Assembly (NCBI RefSeq): GCF_016862455.1
Contig: NZ_BOMZ01000010.1
Coordinates: forward strand, 1 to 64,000
Origin: Actinoplanes utahensis
Lineage (GTDB): Bacteria; Actinomycetota; Actinomycetes; Mycobacteriales; Micromonosporaceae
Direction: 5' to 3'
DNA length: 64,000 nucleotides
Shown piece by piece: positions 23,871 through 32,701 of the stretch. The notes below the pieces were generated by a model. That model did no database searches. It saw only the letters and a program-made list of their open reading frames with translations, and had not been told where the DNA came from. The first letter of the stretch is position 1; the number at the start of each line of letters is the position of its first letter. The translations under genes and the position numbers were made by a program.

Positions 23871-25669
23871 GTTTCCGCCTGCGGATCTTCCTGCTGGTGC
23901 TGCTGGTGGCGGGCACCGCGATCGGGGCGACCGCCTGGATGACCCTGAGCCTCACCTCCCGCGAGGTGTACCGGGTCGACCAGGTCCGCGTCACCGAGGC
24001 CCGCGAGCAGCACGAGGAGGAGATCGTCGGGACGATCCGCCGGTTCGCGGTGCTCCACGGCCGCTGGCCGGGCGTCGACGCGGTGGTGGGTGACCTGGCC
24101 GAGCGGACCGGCCTGCACATCCGGCTGGAGACCCGGGAGGGCGAGGCCCTCGTCGACTCCGACCACCTGGAGCAGAAGTCCACCGGCCCGGTGCAACTCC
24201 AGTCCACCAGCCTCGACCCGATCCCGTGGATCGACCAGGCCACCCAGGAGGCGGCCCGCCGGATCGGCACGGCACGGGACCGGGAGCCGGAGGTGGTCCT
24301 GCGGACCGGCGAGCGGCTGGTCACCCCACCGCCGACCCGGGCCCGGCCCGCCCTCCCGGCCGACCTGTTCGGCCCGCTGCCCCCGGTCGGCGATCCCACC
24401 TACCGGGCGTACGTCCAGGTCGTGCAGTACCGCGCCGCGCTGGTCGCGGTCCGCTGCCTCGGCGAGTCCTCGGCCTGGGACTCGGCGCTGGCCCTCGAGC
24501 AGTCGCCCTATCTCGGGCCCGACCAGCGCACGGCCTCGCCCGCCTGCGTGGACACCGGCACCGACAAGGTCAGCCGCGACACCGGATGGTTGGAGGACGT
24601 ATGGGCGCAGCTGGCCGAGTGCGACCGCACCGGCGAGGCGTTCATCAAATGCCTCACCGCCGGATTCGGGCAGGCCGCGTCGACCACCACGGCCGTACCC
24701 GTGGAGATCTTCTTCGGGGTCGGGCAGGAGACCGACTTCGCCGGACTGCGCCGGCCCGCGCTGATCGGCGCCACCGCCCTGCTGGTGGCCGCCGCGGTCG
24801 GCACCGCCTGGATCGCGCGGCGGGTCAGCCGCCCGGTGCGGCTGCTCACCGGCGCCTCGCTGCAGCTGGCGTCCGGGCGGCTGGACGTGCGGGTGCCGAC
24901 GCACGGCCAGGACGACCTGGCCCGGCTGTCCGGGGCGTTCAACGCGATGGCCGAGGCGCTGCAGCGCAGCGAGGAACGCCAGCGGCGGCTGGTCGCCGAC
25001 GTCGCCCACGAGCTGCGGACGCCGTTGTCGAACCTGCGCGGCTATCTGGAGGGCCTGGCCGACGGCGTGATCGAGCCCAGCCCGGAGCTGTTCGCCTCCC
25101 TGCACGAGGAGACCCTGCTGCAGCGGCGCATCCTCGACGACCTGCAGGTCCTCGCCCTGGCCGAGGCCGGCGAGCTGGGTTACGCCCCGGTGCCGCTGGA
25201 CCTGTCCGAGCTGACCGAGACCGCCGCGACCGTGCACCGCGCCGTCGCGCAGAACGCCGGTGTGGAGGTGGTGGTCGACGCGCCCGAACCGGTCGAGGTG
25301 TGCGCCGACCCGGACCGGATGCGGCAGGTCCTCGGCAACCTGATGAGCAACGCGATCCGGTACACCGACGCGGGCGGCCGGGTCGAGCTGCGGGTGGCCC
25401 GGGACGGCCCGGACGCGGTACTGACCGTCCGGGACACCGGCGTCGGCATGAACCCGGAGGAGGTGTCCCGGGTCTTCGACCGTTTCTGGCGCGCCGACCC
25501 CGCCCGGCACCGCGCCACCGGCGGCTCCGGCCTAGGCCTGACCATCGTCCGCCGGATCGTCGCCGACCAGGGCGGCGACGTCACCGCGACCAGCGAGCCC
25601 GGCCTCGGCACCACCTTCACCGTCCGCCTGCCCGCCGTCACCGACATCGCCACCCTGCTCGACAAGTGA
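23867..25669 (+). CDS. Sensor histidine kinase with large extracytoplasmic domain
   Basis: The 600-residue kinase begins at GTG 23867, overlapping the regulator stop. The first membrane helix is FLLVLLVAGTAIGATAWMTL; the second is LIGATALLVAAAVGTAW near residue 305. Between them is an unusually large external sensor of about 270 residues with several cysteines (RCLGE, ACVDTG, ECDRTG, KCLT). HAMP then leads to the dimerisation helix with His381 in VAHELRTPLSN. The ATPase domain has NLMSNAIRYTDAGG, DTGVGMN and GGSGLGLTIV. The ligand is unknown. Confidence 0.92.
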   Translation: MSFRLRIFLLVLLVAGTAIGATAWMTLSLTSREVYRVDQVRVTEAREQHEEEIVGTIRRFAVLHGRWPGVDAVVGDLAERTGLHIRLETREGEALVDSDHLEQKSTGPVQLQSTSLDPIPWIDQATQEAARRIGTARDREPEVVLRTGERLVTPPPTRARPALPADLFGPLPPVGDPTYRAYVQVVQYRAALVAVRCLGESSAWDSALALEQSPYLGPDQRTASPACVDTGTDKVSRDTGWLEDVWAQLAECDRTGEAFIKCLTAGFGQAASTTTAVPVEIFFGVGQETDFAGLRRPALIGATALLVAAAVGTAWIARRVSRPVRLLTGASLQLASGRLDVRVPTHGQDDLARLSGAFNAMAEALQRSEERQRRLVADVAHELRTPLSNLRGYLEGLADGVIEPSPELFASLHEETLLQRRILDDLQVLALAEAGELGYAPVPLDLSELTETAATVHRAVAQNAGVEVVVDAPEPVEVCADPDRMRQVLGNLMSNAIRYTDAGGRVELRVARDGPDAVLTVRDTGVGMNPEEVSRVFDRFWRADPARHRATGGSGLGLTIVRRIVADQGGDVTATSEPGLGTTFTVRLPAVTDIATLLDK

Positions 25670-25752
25670 CCGTTTCGAGCCACGGCGGGTCCTGCCCGGC
25701 CGGTCCCTTCCGGTCACCGATGACTTTCCGGGCCGGCGCCGGTCTGCCCACC

Positions 25753-26112
25753 ATGGCGTTCTCCGCGGTGCGGTTCACGGTCGGCACGACGATCTCCCGT
25801 ACGGACATTCCCGTGCTCTGCGCCCACCTCGCCGACCTGGTGCGCGGGCGGCCCGGGCACCTCGTGCTGTGCGACGTCGCCGGGCTGGCCGACCCCGATG
25901 TGGCGGCGGTCGAGGCGCTGGCCCGGCTGCGGCTGACCGCCCGCCGCCACGGCCGGCGCCTGGTCGTCACCGGCGCCGGGCCCCGGCTGCTGCTCCTGAT
26001 CGGCCTGCTCGGCCTGACCGAGGTGTTACCCCAGGTGGGCGGGCAGTCCGAACAGGGGGAACAGGCGGGCGGTGTCGAGGAAGTTGTTGACCCCCGAGAT
26101 CCGGCCGTCTGA
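25753..26112 (+). CDS. STAS-domain protein (anti-sigma-factor-antagonist-like)
   Basis: The 119-residue product has the beta-alpha pattern of STAS domains: FTVGTTISRTD, HLADLVRGRPGHLVLCDVAGL, then AVEALARLRLTARRHGRRLVV and LLLIGLLGLTEVLP. The usual phosphorylated Ser/Thr in D-x-S/T-x-V/L is replaced by CDVAGLADP, so it may not be phosphoregulated. Its last 29 codons lie antisense to the end of the sigma-factor gene. An in-frame ATG at 25720 is the alternative start. Neither start has a good ribosome site. It may belong to the regulator/kinase transcript just upstream. Confidence 0.6.
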   Translation: MAFSAVRFTVGTTISRTDIPVLCAHLADLVRGRPGHLVLCDVAGLADPDVAAVEALARLRLTARRHGRRLVVTGAGPRLLLLIGLLGLTEVLPQVGGQSEQGEQAGGVEEVVDPRDPAV

Positions 26113-27006
26113 GATCTCCAGGACGATCAGCGCCCACGGGTCGTAGCCGGCGCCGGTGAGGCTCGGACGGTACTGACCGAACGCCGGCAGCCCGCTCGCG
26201 ACCGTCGGGACCAGCCGGGAGCCGCGGCAGCCGCAGCCGGTGCCGGCCATCCACGCGCTGATGTCGTCGTGACCGCGCAACCACAGCGGGACCGGCGGCA
26301 TCGACAGGGTGGCGTCCTCGTGCAGGAGGGTGGTGAGGGCGCTCAGGTCGTACGCCTCGAAAGCCTGCACGTAGCGGGCGAGGAGCGCACGCTGATCGGC
26401 GTCCAGAGGCTGGAAGGGGTCGCCCGCCGAAGGCGTGGCGGCCGCCAGGGTGGCCCGGGCCCGTTGCAGCGCGCTGTTGACGCTCGCCACGCTGGTGTCG
26501 AGCAGCTCCGCGGTCTCCTGCGCCGACCAGGCCAGCACCTCCCGCAGGATCAGCACGGCCCGCTGCCGGGCCGGCAGGTGCTGCAGCGCGGCGACGAAGG
26601 CGAGCCGGATAGACTCGCGCCCGGCGACCAGCTGGGCCGGGTCGGAGCCCTCGGGCAGGACCCGCTCGTCGGGGATCGGGCCGAGCCAGATCTGCTCCGG
26701 CCGCGGCTCCCCCGCGTCGGTGGCGTGGCCGGAACCGGCCGGGCCGAGGTCCATCGGGCGGACCCGGCGCTGCGCGGCGTCGGCCATGTTGAGGCAGACG
26801 TTGGTGGCGATCCGGTAGAGCCACGATCGCAGCGACGACCGGCCCTCGAACGAGTCGTGGCCGCGCCAGGCCCGGATCATGGTCTCCTGGACGGCGTCCT
26901 CGGCCTCGAAGGCCGAGCCCATCATGCGGTAGCAGTAGCCGATCAGCTCGGGCCGGTAACGCTCCAGCTCGGCTTCGATCGGTGGATTGGTGACGGCTTC
27001 GCTCAC
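26026..27006 (-). CDS. ECF sigma factor with SnoaL-like C-terminal extension (SigG-like)
   Basis: The 326-residue protein has sigma region 2 (ELIGYCYRMMGSAFEAEDAV then QETMIRAW and SWLYRIATNVCLNM) and region 4 (LPARQRAVLILREVLAWS, then ETAELLDTSVASVNSALQRA). After these comes a SnoaL/NTF2-like domain of about 130 residues (YVQAFEAYDLSALTTLLHED) ending NNFLDTARLFPLFGLPAHLG. This layout fits the SigG/SigJ type, in which the C-terminal domain controls activity and no classical anti-sigma factor is needed. It is divergent from an alpha/beta hydrolase, a common partner and probable target. Confidence 0.9.
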   Translation of the reverse strand: MSEAVTNPPIEAELERYRPELIGYCYRMMGSAFEAEDAVQETMIRAWRGHDSFEGRSSLRSWLYRIATNVCLNMADAAQRRVRPMDLGPAGSGHATDAGEPRPEQIWLGPIPDERVLPEGSDPAQLVAGRESIRLAFVAALQHLPARQRAVLILREVLAWSAQETAELLDTSVASVNSALQRARATLAAATPSAGDPFQPLDADQRALLARYVQAFEAYDLSALTTLLHEDATLSMPPVPLWLRGHDDISAWMAGTGCGCRGSRLVPTVASGLPAFGQYRPSLTGAGYDPWALIVLEISDGRISGVNNFLDTARLFPLFGLPAHLG

Positions 27007-27103
27007 GTGCGGAAACCTATCGCGGAAGTTTCTTGAACGGCACCGATGAGTTCGCCGGATCGGCCCGGTCTAACCGGTGGAGACCAACGATGAAGGAGCC
27101 GAC

Positions 27104-27904
27104 ATGAGCTACGCCGACGTCAACGGCATCAACCTCTACTACGAGATCCACGGTACGGGCCGCCCGCTGATCCTGCTCCACGGCGGCCTCGGGTCGGGTG
27201 AGATGTTCGCCCCCGACGTGCTCGCCGCGTTCACGGCCGGGCGCCAGGTGATCCTGCCCGACCTGCAGGGCCACGGCCGGACCGCCGACGTCGACCGGCC
27301 CTTCGACTTCCACGAGATGGCCCGCGACATCGCCGCGCTCATCGACCATCTGAGCCTGGACCGCCCGGACGTGGCCGGCTTCTCGATGGGCGGCGCCGTC
27401 GCCCTGCGCCTGGCGATCATCGCCCCGGAGAAGGTCGGCAAGGTGGTGTCGGCGTCGGCCGGGATCCGCCGCGGCGCCACCTACCCGGAGATCCTGGAGC
27501 AGCAGGCCCAGGTCGGCGCCGCGTCCGTGGAGTTCATGAAGGACACCCCGATGTACGAGTCGTACCAGCGGGTGGCCCCGCGCCCCGAGGACTTCCCCCG
27601 CCTCCTCGACAAGATCGGCGCGGCGATGGCCGTCGACTACGACCTGACCGACGAGGTCCGCGGCCTCGAGGTGCCGACCCTGATCATGGGCGCCGACGCC
27701 GACATGGTCCCGCCGAGCCACTTCGTGGAGATCTTCGCCCTCCTCGACGGCGGCCTCCGCGACGGCGGCTGGGACGGCAGCGACCGCCCCAAGGGCGGCC
27801 ACGCCCTGGCCATCGTGCCCGGCACCACCCACTACAACCTGGTCGACTCGCCCCTCTTCGCCACCCTCTCCCTGGCCTTCCTCGACAACGACGCCGCTGC
27901 CTAG
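27104..27904 (+). CDS. Alpha/beta hydrolase
   Basis: The 266-residue enzyme has the HGG oxyanion region (LILLHGGLG), the nucleophile Ser94 in AGFSMGGAVA, an acid in MGADADMV and a histidine in VPGTTHYNLV. These fit the classical fold of soluble esterases, epoxide hydrolases or haloperoxidase-like enzymes. No signal peptide is seen. AAGGAG lies seven bases before ATG 27104. It is divergent from the SigG-like gene with 97 bp between them and overlaps the next gene tail-to-tail by four bases. Confidence 0.85.
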   Translation: MSYADVNGINLYYEIHGTGRPLILLHGGLGSGEMFAPDVLAAFTAGRQVILPDLQGHGRTADVDRPFDFHEMARDIAALIDHLSLDRPDVAGFSMGGAVALRLAIIAPEKVGKVVSASAGIRRGATYPEILEQQAQVGAASVEFMKDTPMYESYQRVAPRPEDFPRLLDKIGAAMAVDYDLTDEVRGLEVPTLIMGADADMVPPSHFVEIFALLDGGLRDGGWDGSDRPKGGHALAIVPGTTHYNLVDSPLFATLSLAFLDNDAAA

Positions 27905-29055
27905 GCGCCGAGCGTGGCAAGGCGGGTGACGGCCTCCCGCAGGACGTGGTCCTGTTTGCAGAAGGCGAAACGGACCAGGGAGGCGCCGGCCGCCTTGTTG
28001 TCGTAGAAGACCGTCGACGGGATGGCGACGACGCCGCAGCGGGACGGCAGCTCGCGGCAGAAGGTGAGGCCGTCGTCGGCCAGGTGGGCGACGTCGGCGG
28101 TGATGAAGTATGTGCCGCGGGGTTGGTACACCCGGAAACCGGCGGCGGTCAGGCCGGCGGCGAGCAGGTCCCGTTTGCCGGTGAGGTCGTCGCGGAGACC
28201 GGTGTAGAAGTCGGCGCCGAGAGTGTTCAAGGCGCCGGCGACGGCGTACTGGAACGGGCCGCCGCTGACGAACGTGAGGAACTGCTTGGCGGTGCGCACG
28301 GCGTCGAGCAGGGGCGGCGCGGCCATCACCCAGCCGATCTTCCAGCCGGTCACCGAGAAGGTCTTGCCGGCCGAGCTGATCGACACCGTCCGGTCGCGCA
28401 TGCCGGGGAGGGTGGCGAGCGGGATGTGCACGGCGTCGTCGAAGACCAGATGCTCGTACACCTCGTCGGTGACCACGACCAGGTCGTGCTCGATCGCGAC
28501 GGCGGCGATCACCGCCAGCTCGGCGCGGGACAGCACGGCCCCGGTCGGGTTGTGCGGGCTGTTGATCAGCAGCATCCGGGTACGCGGTGTCACCGCCCGC
28601 CGCAGCGCGTCCCCGTCCAGCTCGAACCGGGGCGGGTGCAGGGTCACCGGCACCCGGCGTGCCCCGGCCATCGCGATCGTCGCGGCGTAACTGTCGTAGT
28701 ACGGCTCCAGCGCGATCACCTCGTCACCCGGGTTGAGCAGCCCAAGCATCGTCGCGGCGATCGCCTCGGTGGCGCCCGCGGTGATCAGGATCTCGCGGTC
28801 CGGGTCGTAGCTCAGCCCGTAATGGCGCTGCCGGTGCCCGGCGACCGCCTGCCGCAACTCGGGGACGCCGGGGCCGGGCGGGTACTGGTTGCCCTTACCC
28901 GCGCGGATCGCCTCGGCCGCCGACTCCAGGAGGCTCGCCGGCCCGTCGGTGTCCGGGAACCCCTGCCCCAGGTTGATCGACCCGGTCGCCACCGCGAGCG
29001 CGGACATCTCCGCGAAGATCGTCGTCCCGAACTCTGCCAGCTGCCGATTCCGCAC
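27901..29055 (-). CDS. PLP-dependent aminotransferase, class I/II
   Basis: The 384-residue enzyme has INLGQGFPDTDGP, the substrate-binding NSPHNPTG, the Asp/Tyr pair in VTDEVYEHL and the PLP lysine Lys231 in SSAGKTFSVTGWK. A late Arg in LVRFAFCK is the expected carboxylate binder. This profile fits the kynurenine/glutamine-transaminase-K and methionine aminotransferase (YbdL) branch, also used for N-succinyldiaminopimelate aminotransferase in actinobacteria. Substrate is therefore not settled. The upstream hairpin at 29105-29136 separates it from the UvrA-like gene. Confidence 0.88.
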   Translation of the reverse strand: MRNRQLAEFGTTIFAEMSALAVATGSINLGQGFPDTDGPASLLESAAEAIRAGKGNQYPPGPGVPELRQAVAGHRQRHYGLSYDPDREILITAGATEAIAATMLGLLNPGDEVIALEPYYDSYAATIAMAGARRVPVTLHPPRFELDGDALRRAVTPRTRMLLINSPHNPTGAVLSRAELAVIAAVAIEHDLVVVTDEVYEHLVFDDAVHIPLATLPGMRDRTVSISSAGKTFSVTGWKIGWVMAAPPLLDAVRTAKQFLTFVSGGPFQYAVAGALNTLGADFYTGLRDDLTGKRDLLAAGLTAAGFRVYQPRGTYFITADVAHLADDGLTFCRELPSRCGVVAIPSTVFYDNKAAGASLVRFAFCKQDHVLREAVTRLATLGA

Positions 29056-29104
29056 GAATCTCCCCTTCGACGACGGGCGTTGCAGGAGACGTTACCGCCG
29101 CCCC

Positions 29105-29136
29105 GCCGCCCCCGGCCCGGCTGGGCCGGGGGCGGC
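29105..29136 (-). terminator. Strong hairpin terminator after the UvrA-like gene
   Basis: GCCGCCCCCGGCCC (29105-29118) pairs perfectly with 29123-29136 around the four-base loop GGCT. It stands 17 bases past the stop codon. Confidence 0.75.
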
Positions 29137-29152
29137 AGGGCGAGGGGAGCCG

Positions 29153-31408
29153 TCAGGAGACGTAGGCGCGGAGGTGCTCGGCGGTCAGCGTGTCGGACTC
29201 GGCGACCAGCTCGGCGGGGGTGCCGGTGAAGACGACGCGCCCGCCGTCGTGGCCGGCGCCGGGACCCAGGTCGATGATCCAGTCGGCGTGGGCCATGACC
29301 GCCAGGTGGTGTTCGATGACGACGACCGTGTTGCCGGTGTCGACGAGGCGGTCGAGCAGGGCGAGCAGCTGATCGACATCGGCCAGGTGCAGGCCGCTCG
29401 TCGGCTCGTCGAGCAGGTAGGTGGCCACCCCGCCACCCATGTGCACGGCCAGCTTGAGACGCTGCCGTTCACCACCGGACAGGGTGTTCAGCGGCTGCCC
29501 GAGGGTGATGTAGCCGAGACCGACCGCGGACAGCCGTTCCAGGATGGTGCGGGCCGCCTTCTCGGTGAAGAACGCGAGGGCGTCACTGACGGGCATGGCC
29601 AGGACCTCGCTGATGTCCCTGCCACGCAGCTTGTACTCGAGGACCCGCGCGGTGAACCGTTTGCCCTCGCACTCCTCGCACACGCTGGCGACTCCGGCCA
29701 TCATCGCCAGGTCGACGTAGACCAGGCCGATGCCCTTGCAGTTCGGGCAGGCGCCTTCGGAGTTGGCACTGAACAGGGCGGCTTTCACACCGTTGGCCCT
29801 GGCGAACGCGGTCCGGACGGCGTCGAGCAGGCCGGTGTAGGTGGCCGGATTGCTGCGCCGCGACCCGCGGATCGCGGACTGGTCGACGACGATCACGCCG
29901 TCCCGTTTCGGCAGCGAGCCGTAGATCAGCGAGCTCTTCCCCGATCCGGCCACTCCGGTCACCACGGTCAGCACCCCGGTGGGGATGTCGACGTCGACGT
30001 CCTGGAGGTTGTGCGTCGCCGCGCCGCGGATCGGGATGTTCCCGGTAGCGGGCCGGACGGCGTCCTTCACGGTCACTCGATGGCCCAGGTAGCGCCCGGT
30101 GAGAGAGGACGAGGCCCGCAAGCCGGGCACCGTGCCCTCGAACTGGATCCGGCCGCCCGCGGGACCCGCGCCCGGGCCGACGTCCACCACGTGATCGGCG
30201 ATCGCGATCGTCTCCGGCTTGTGTTCGACGACCAGGACCGTGTTCCCCTTGTCCCGCAGGCGCAGCAGCAGCCCGTTCATCCGCTGGATGTCGTGCGGGT
30301 GCAGGCCGACGGTCGGCTCGTCGAAGACGTACGTGATGTCGGTCAGGCTGGACCCGAGGTGCCGGACCATCTTGACCCGCTGCGCCTCCCCGCCGGACAG
30401 CGTCGCCGACTCCCGGTCCAGCGACAGGTATCCGAGCCCGATCTCGACGAGCGAGTCGAGGGTCTGCCGCAGGGTCGCGACGACCGGCCCGACCTGCGGT
30501 GCGGTGATCCGCGCGAGGAACGCGGCGAGGTCGCTGACCTGCATGGCCGAGCACTCGGCGATGTTGCGCCCGTCGACGCGGGACTCCAGGACGGCGGGTC
30601 TGAGCCGGGTGCCGCCGCAGTCCGGGCAGGCGGCGAACGTGGCGGCCCGGTCGATGAAGGCGCGGATGTGCGGCTGCACCGACTCGCGTTCCTTGGTCAG
30701 GTACATCCGCTGGACCTTGACGACCAGACCCTCGTACGTCGTGTTGATGCCGTTGACCTTGATCTTGGTCGACGGTTTGTACAGGAAGTCGTCCAGTTCG
30801 GCGGCGCTGAACTCCTTGATCGGCTTGTCCGGGTCGAACAGGCCGGACTCGGCGAAGCCGCGCACGTACCAGCCGTCGACGCTGAAGTTCGGCACCGTGA
30901 TCGCGCCCTCGTTGATCGACTTGGAGCGGTCGACGAGCTGGTCGAGGTCGAGAGTGGAGACCTTGCCGAGACCCTCGCAGCCGGGACACATGCCGGAGGC
31001 GTTGAACGAGTAGGCCAGGGCGCTGCCGGCGCTCGGCGTGCCGAGGCGGCTGAAGACGATCCGGAGCAGGGTGTACGCGTCCGTCGCCGTCCCGAGGGTG
31101 GACCGGGCGTTCGCGCCCATCCGCTCCTGGTCGACGACGATGGCGGCGCTCAGATTGTGCAGCGCGTCCACGTCGGGCCGGGCCGGGCTGCCCATGAACG
31201 ACTGGAGGAACGCCGAGTACGTCTCGTTGATCATGCGCTGTGACTCGGCGGCGATGGTGCCGAAGACCAGCGACGACTTGCCGGAGCCGGACACGCCGGT
31301 GAAGACCGTCAGGCGCCGTTTCGGAATGTCGAGCGAGACGTCGCGGAGATTGTTCTCCCGCGCCCCGCGGACCTGGATGACATCGTGGCTGTCTGCGATG
31401 TGGGTCAC
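29153..31408 (-). CDS. UvrA-like ABC ATPase lacking the UvrB-binding insertion
   Basis: The 751-residue protein has two UvrA-type ATPase modules: Walker A GVSGSGKSSL and GVAGSGKSSL, signatures LSGGEAQRVKM and LSGGERQRLKL, and Walker B VFDEPTVGLH and LLDEPTSGLH. Zinc-finger cysteines appear in CPGCEGLG, CPDCGGTR, CPNCKGIG and CEECEGKR. It is about 200 residues shorter than canonical UvrA because the segment after IVFSRLG, which holds the UvrB-binding domain and first zinc site, is missing. It therefore belongs to the UvrA2/DrrC-like class linked to drug tolerance, not to nucleotide excision repair with UvrB. It is probably monocistronic. Confidence 0.9.
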   Translation of the reverse strand: MTHIADSHDVIQVRGARENNLRDVSLDIPKRRLTVFTGVSGSGKSSLVFGTIAAESQRMINETYSAFLQSFMGSPARPDVDALHNLSAAIVVDQERMGANARSTLGTATDAYTLLRIVFSRLGTPSAGSALAYSFNASGMCPGCEGLGKVSTLDLDQLVDRSKSINEGAITVPNFSVDGWYVRGFAESGLFDPDKPIKEFSAAELDDFLYKPSTKIKVNGINTTYEGLVVKVQRMYLTKERESVQPHIRAFIDRAATFAACPDCGGTRLRPAVLESRVDGRNIAECSAMQVSDLAAFLARITAPQVGPVVATLRQTLDSLVEIGLGYLSLDRESATLSGGEAQRVKMVRHLGSSLTDITYVFDEPTVGLHPHDIQRMNGLLLRLRDKGNTVLVVEHKPETIAIADHVVDVGPGAGPAGGRIQFEGTVPGLRASSSLTGRYLGHRVTVKDAVRPATGNIPIRGAATHNLQDVDVDIPTGVLTVVTGVAGSGKSSLIYGSLPKRDGVIVVDQSAIRGSRRSNPATYTGLLDAVRTAFARANGVKAALFSANSEGACPNCKGIGLVYVDLAMMAGVASVCEECEGKRFTARVLEYKLRGRDISEVLAMPVSDALAFFTEKAARTILERLSAVGLGYITLGQPLNTLSGGERQRLKLAVHMGGGVATYLLDEPTSGLHLADVDQLLALLDRLVDTGNTVVVIEHHLAVMAHADWIIDLGPGAGHDGGRVVFTGTPAELVAESDTLTAEHLRAYVS

Positions 31409-31447
31409 GCCGCGACCCTAGTCACCGTTGCGGCCGGAAACTGTCCG

Positions 31448-31999
31448 CTATCCCGCGCGGCGGCGGGCCCGGCGGGCCGCCAGCTCGTCACCCTCCGTCG
31501 GCCGCTCCGCGACCGTGGAACCGATCGGCTGAGCCTGCGCCGGCTCGGAGGGCAGGTGCGACAGCGAACCCTGGATCTCCTTGAAGGCGCCGCCGATCGC
31601 GATGCCGAACACGCCCTGGCCGCCCTGCAGCAGGTCGACGACCTCCTCCGGGGAACGGCACTCGTACACCGTCGTGCCGTCCGAGATCAGCGTGATCTCG
31701 GCCAGGTCGTCGACGCCGCGCGAACGCAGCGTGTCGATCGCGCGCCGAATGTTCTGCAGCGAAACCCCCGCGTCCAACAGTCGTTTGACGACCTTGAGGA
31801 CGACCAGGTCCCGGAACGAATAGAGCCGCTGCGTCCCGGAGCCCGAGGCGTCCCGGACACTCGGCACGACGAGCGTGGTCCGGGCCCAGTAGTCGAGCTG
31901 GCGATAACTGATGCCGACGGCCTGACAAGCGGTGACGCCGCGATAACCGACCTCGCCGTCCTCGCCGACGAGTGGGCCTTCAAGAGGTTGCTCGTGCAC
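31448..31999 (-). CDS. MerR-family regulator (Rv1830-like)
   Basis: The 183-residue protein has a MerR winged helix, GVTACQAVGISYRQLDYW then SGTQRLYSFRDLVVLKVVKR, and a dimerisation helix LLDAGVSLQNIRRAI. The C-terminal domain is unlike metal-binding MerR proteins and has no effector cysteines. Start is GTG 31999, with GGAGGTA seven bases upstream. It sits at the end of a block collinear with M. tuberculosis Rv1822-Rv1830, where the equivalent gene is Rv1830, but is separated from the upstream gene by its own promoter region. Confidence 0.88.
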   Translation of the reverse strand: MHEQPLEGPLVGEDGEVGYRGVTACQAVGISYRQLDYWARTTLVVPSVRDASGSGTQRLYSFRDLVVLKVVKRLLDAGVSLQNIRRAIDTLRSRGVDDLAEITLISDGTTVYECRSPEEVVDLLQGGQGVFGIAIGGAFKEIQGSLSHLPSEPAQAQPIGSTVAERPTEGDELAARRARRRAG

Positions 32000-32027
32000 G
32001 CGACTACCTCCCCGCGCCCATGATCAA

Positions 32028-32057
32028 AATCTAGGCGGTGTGCCGGTTCACTGTGAC
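32028..32057 (-). promoter_or_regulatory. Candidate promoter of the Rv1830-like merR gene
   Basis: On the minus strand GTCACA (32052-32057) and TAGATT (32028-32033) are spaced by 18 bp and lie about 30 bp before the GTG start. The region is noticeably AT-rich for this genome. The assignment is by eye. Confidence 0.4.
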
Positions 32058-32140
32058 TTCACGAGCGTATATCTCAATCACGGCCGAAACATGGAGGTAA
32101 CCGCTCGACACGCCGCGTTCGGACTAGTGGCGAACATAGA

Positions 32141-32593
32141 TCAACCGGCGAAGTCCTCCGGACGGACCTGATCGAGGAACTCGCGGAACTTCTCCACCTC
32201 GTCCTCCTGCTCGTCGGGGATGACGATACCGGCCTCGGTGAGGACCTGCTCGGCACAACGGATCGGCGCGCCGACCCGCAGAGCCAGGGCGATCGAGTCG
32301 CTCGGCCGCGCCGAGACCCGCAGGTTGTCACCGATCAGCAGGTCGGCGTAGAAGACGTTGTCCTTCAGCTCGGTGATCTCCACGGCCTTCAGCGGCGCCA
32401 GGATGTCCCGGAGAAGATCATGGGTCAACGGCCGGGCCGGCTTGACGCCCTGCTGCTCGTAGGCGATCGCGGTCGCCTCGACCGCCCCGATCCAGATCGG
32501 CAGGTAACGGTCGCCGTCGACCTCCCGCAGCAACACGATCGGCTGGTTACTGGGCAGCTCCACCCGGACCCCGACCACGCTCAGCTCGCGCAC
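32141..32593 (-). CDS. DUF151 bifunctional-nuclease family protein (Rv1829-like)
   Basis: The 150-residue protein reads MRELSVVGVRVELPSNQPIV, then LPIWIGAVEATAIAYEQQGV and ARPSDSIALALRVGAPI, the conserved core of DUF151. A plant member has been described as a bifunctional DNase/RNase, but the bacterial role is unsettled. Start is GTG 32593. The position downstream of the ftsR-like gene is conserved with Rv1828-Rv1829. The acidic C-terminal tail is normal for actinobacterial members. Confidence 0.9.
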   Translation of the reverse strand: MRELSVVGVRVELPSNQPIVLLREVDGDRYLPIWIGAVEATAIAYEQQGVKPARPLTHDLLRDILAPLKAVEITELKDNVFYADLLIGDNLRVSARPSDSIALALRVGAPIRCAEQVLTEAGIVIPDEQEDEVEKFREFLDQVRPEDFAG

Positions 32594-32701
32594 CGCCCGC
32601 CTCCGTGTCGTCGTTTCGTTCGGTACGACTGATTTGCATGCCGCCCTTACCCAGCACGTTACACGCTCGACGTGCGTGTCCGATCCGCGCGCCGACGCGT
32701 T

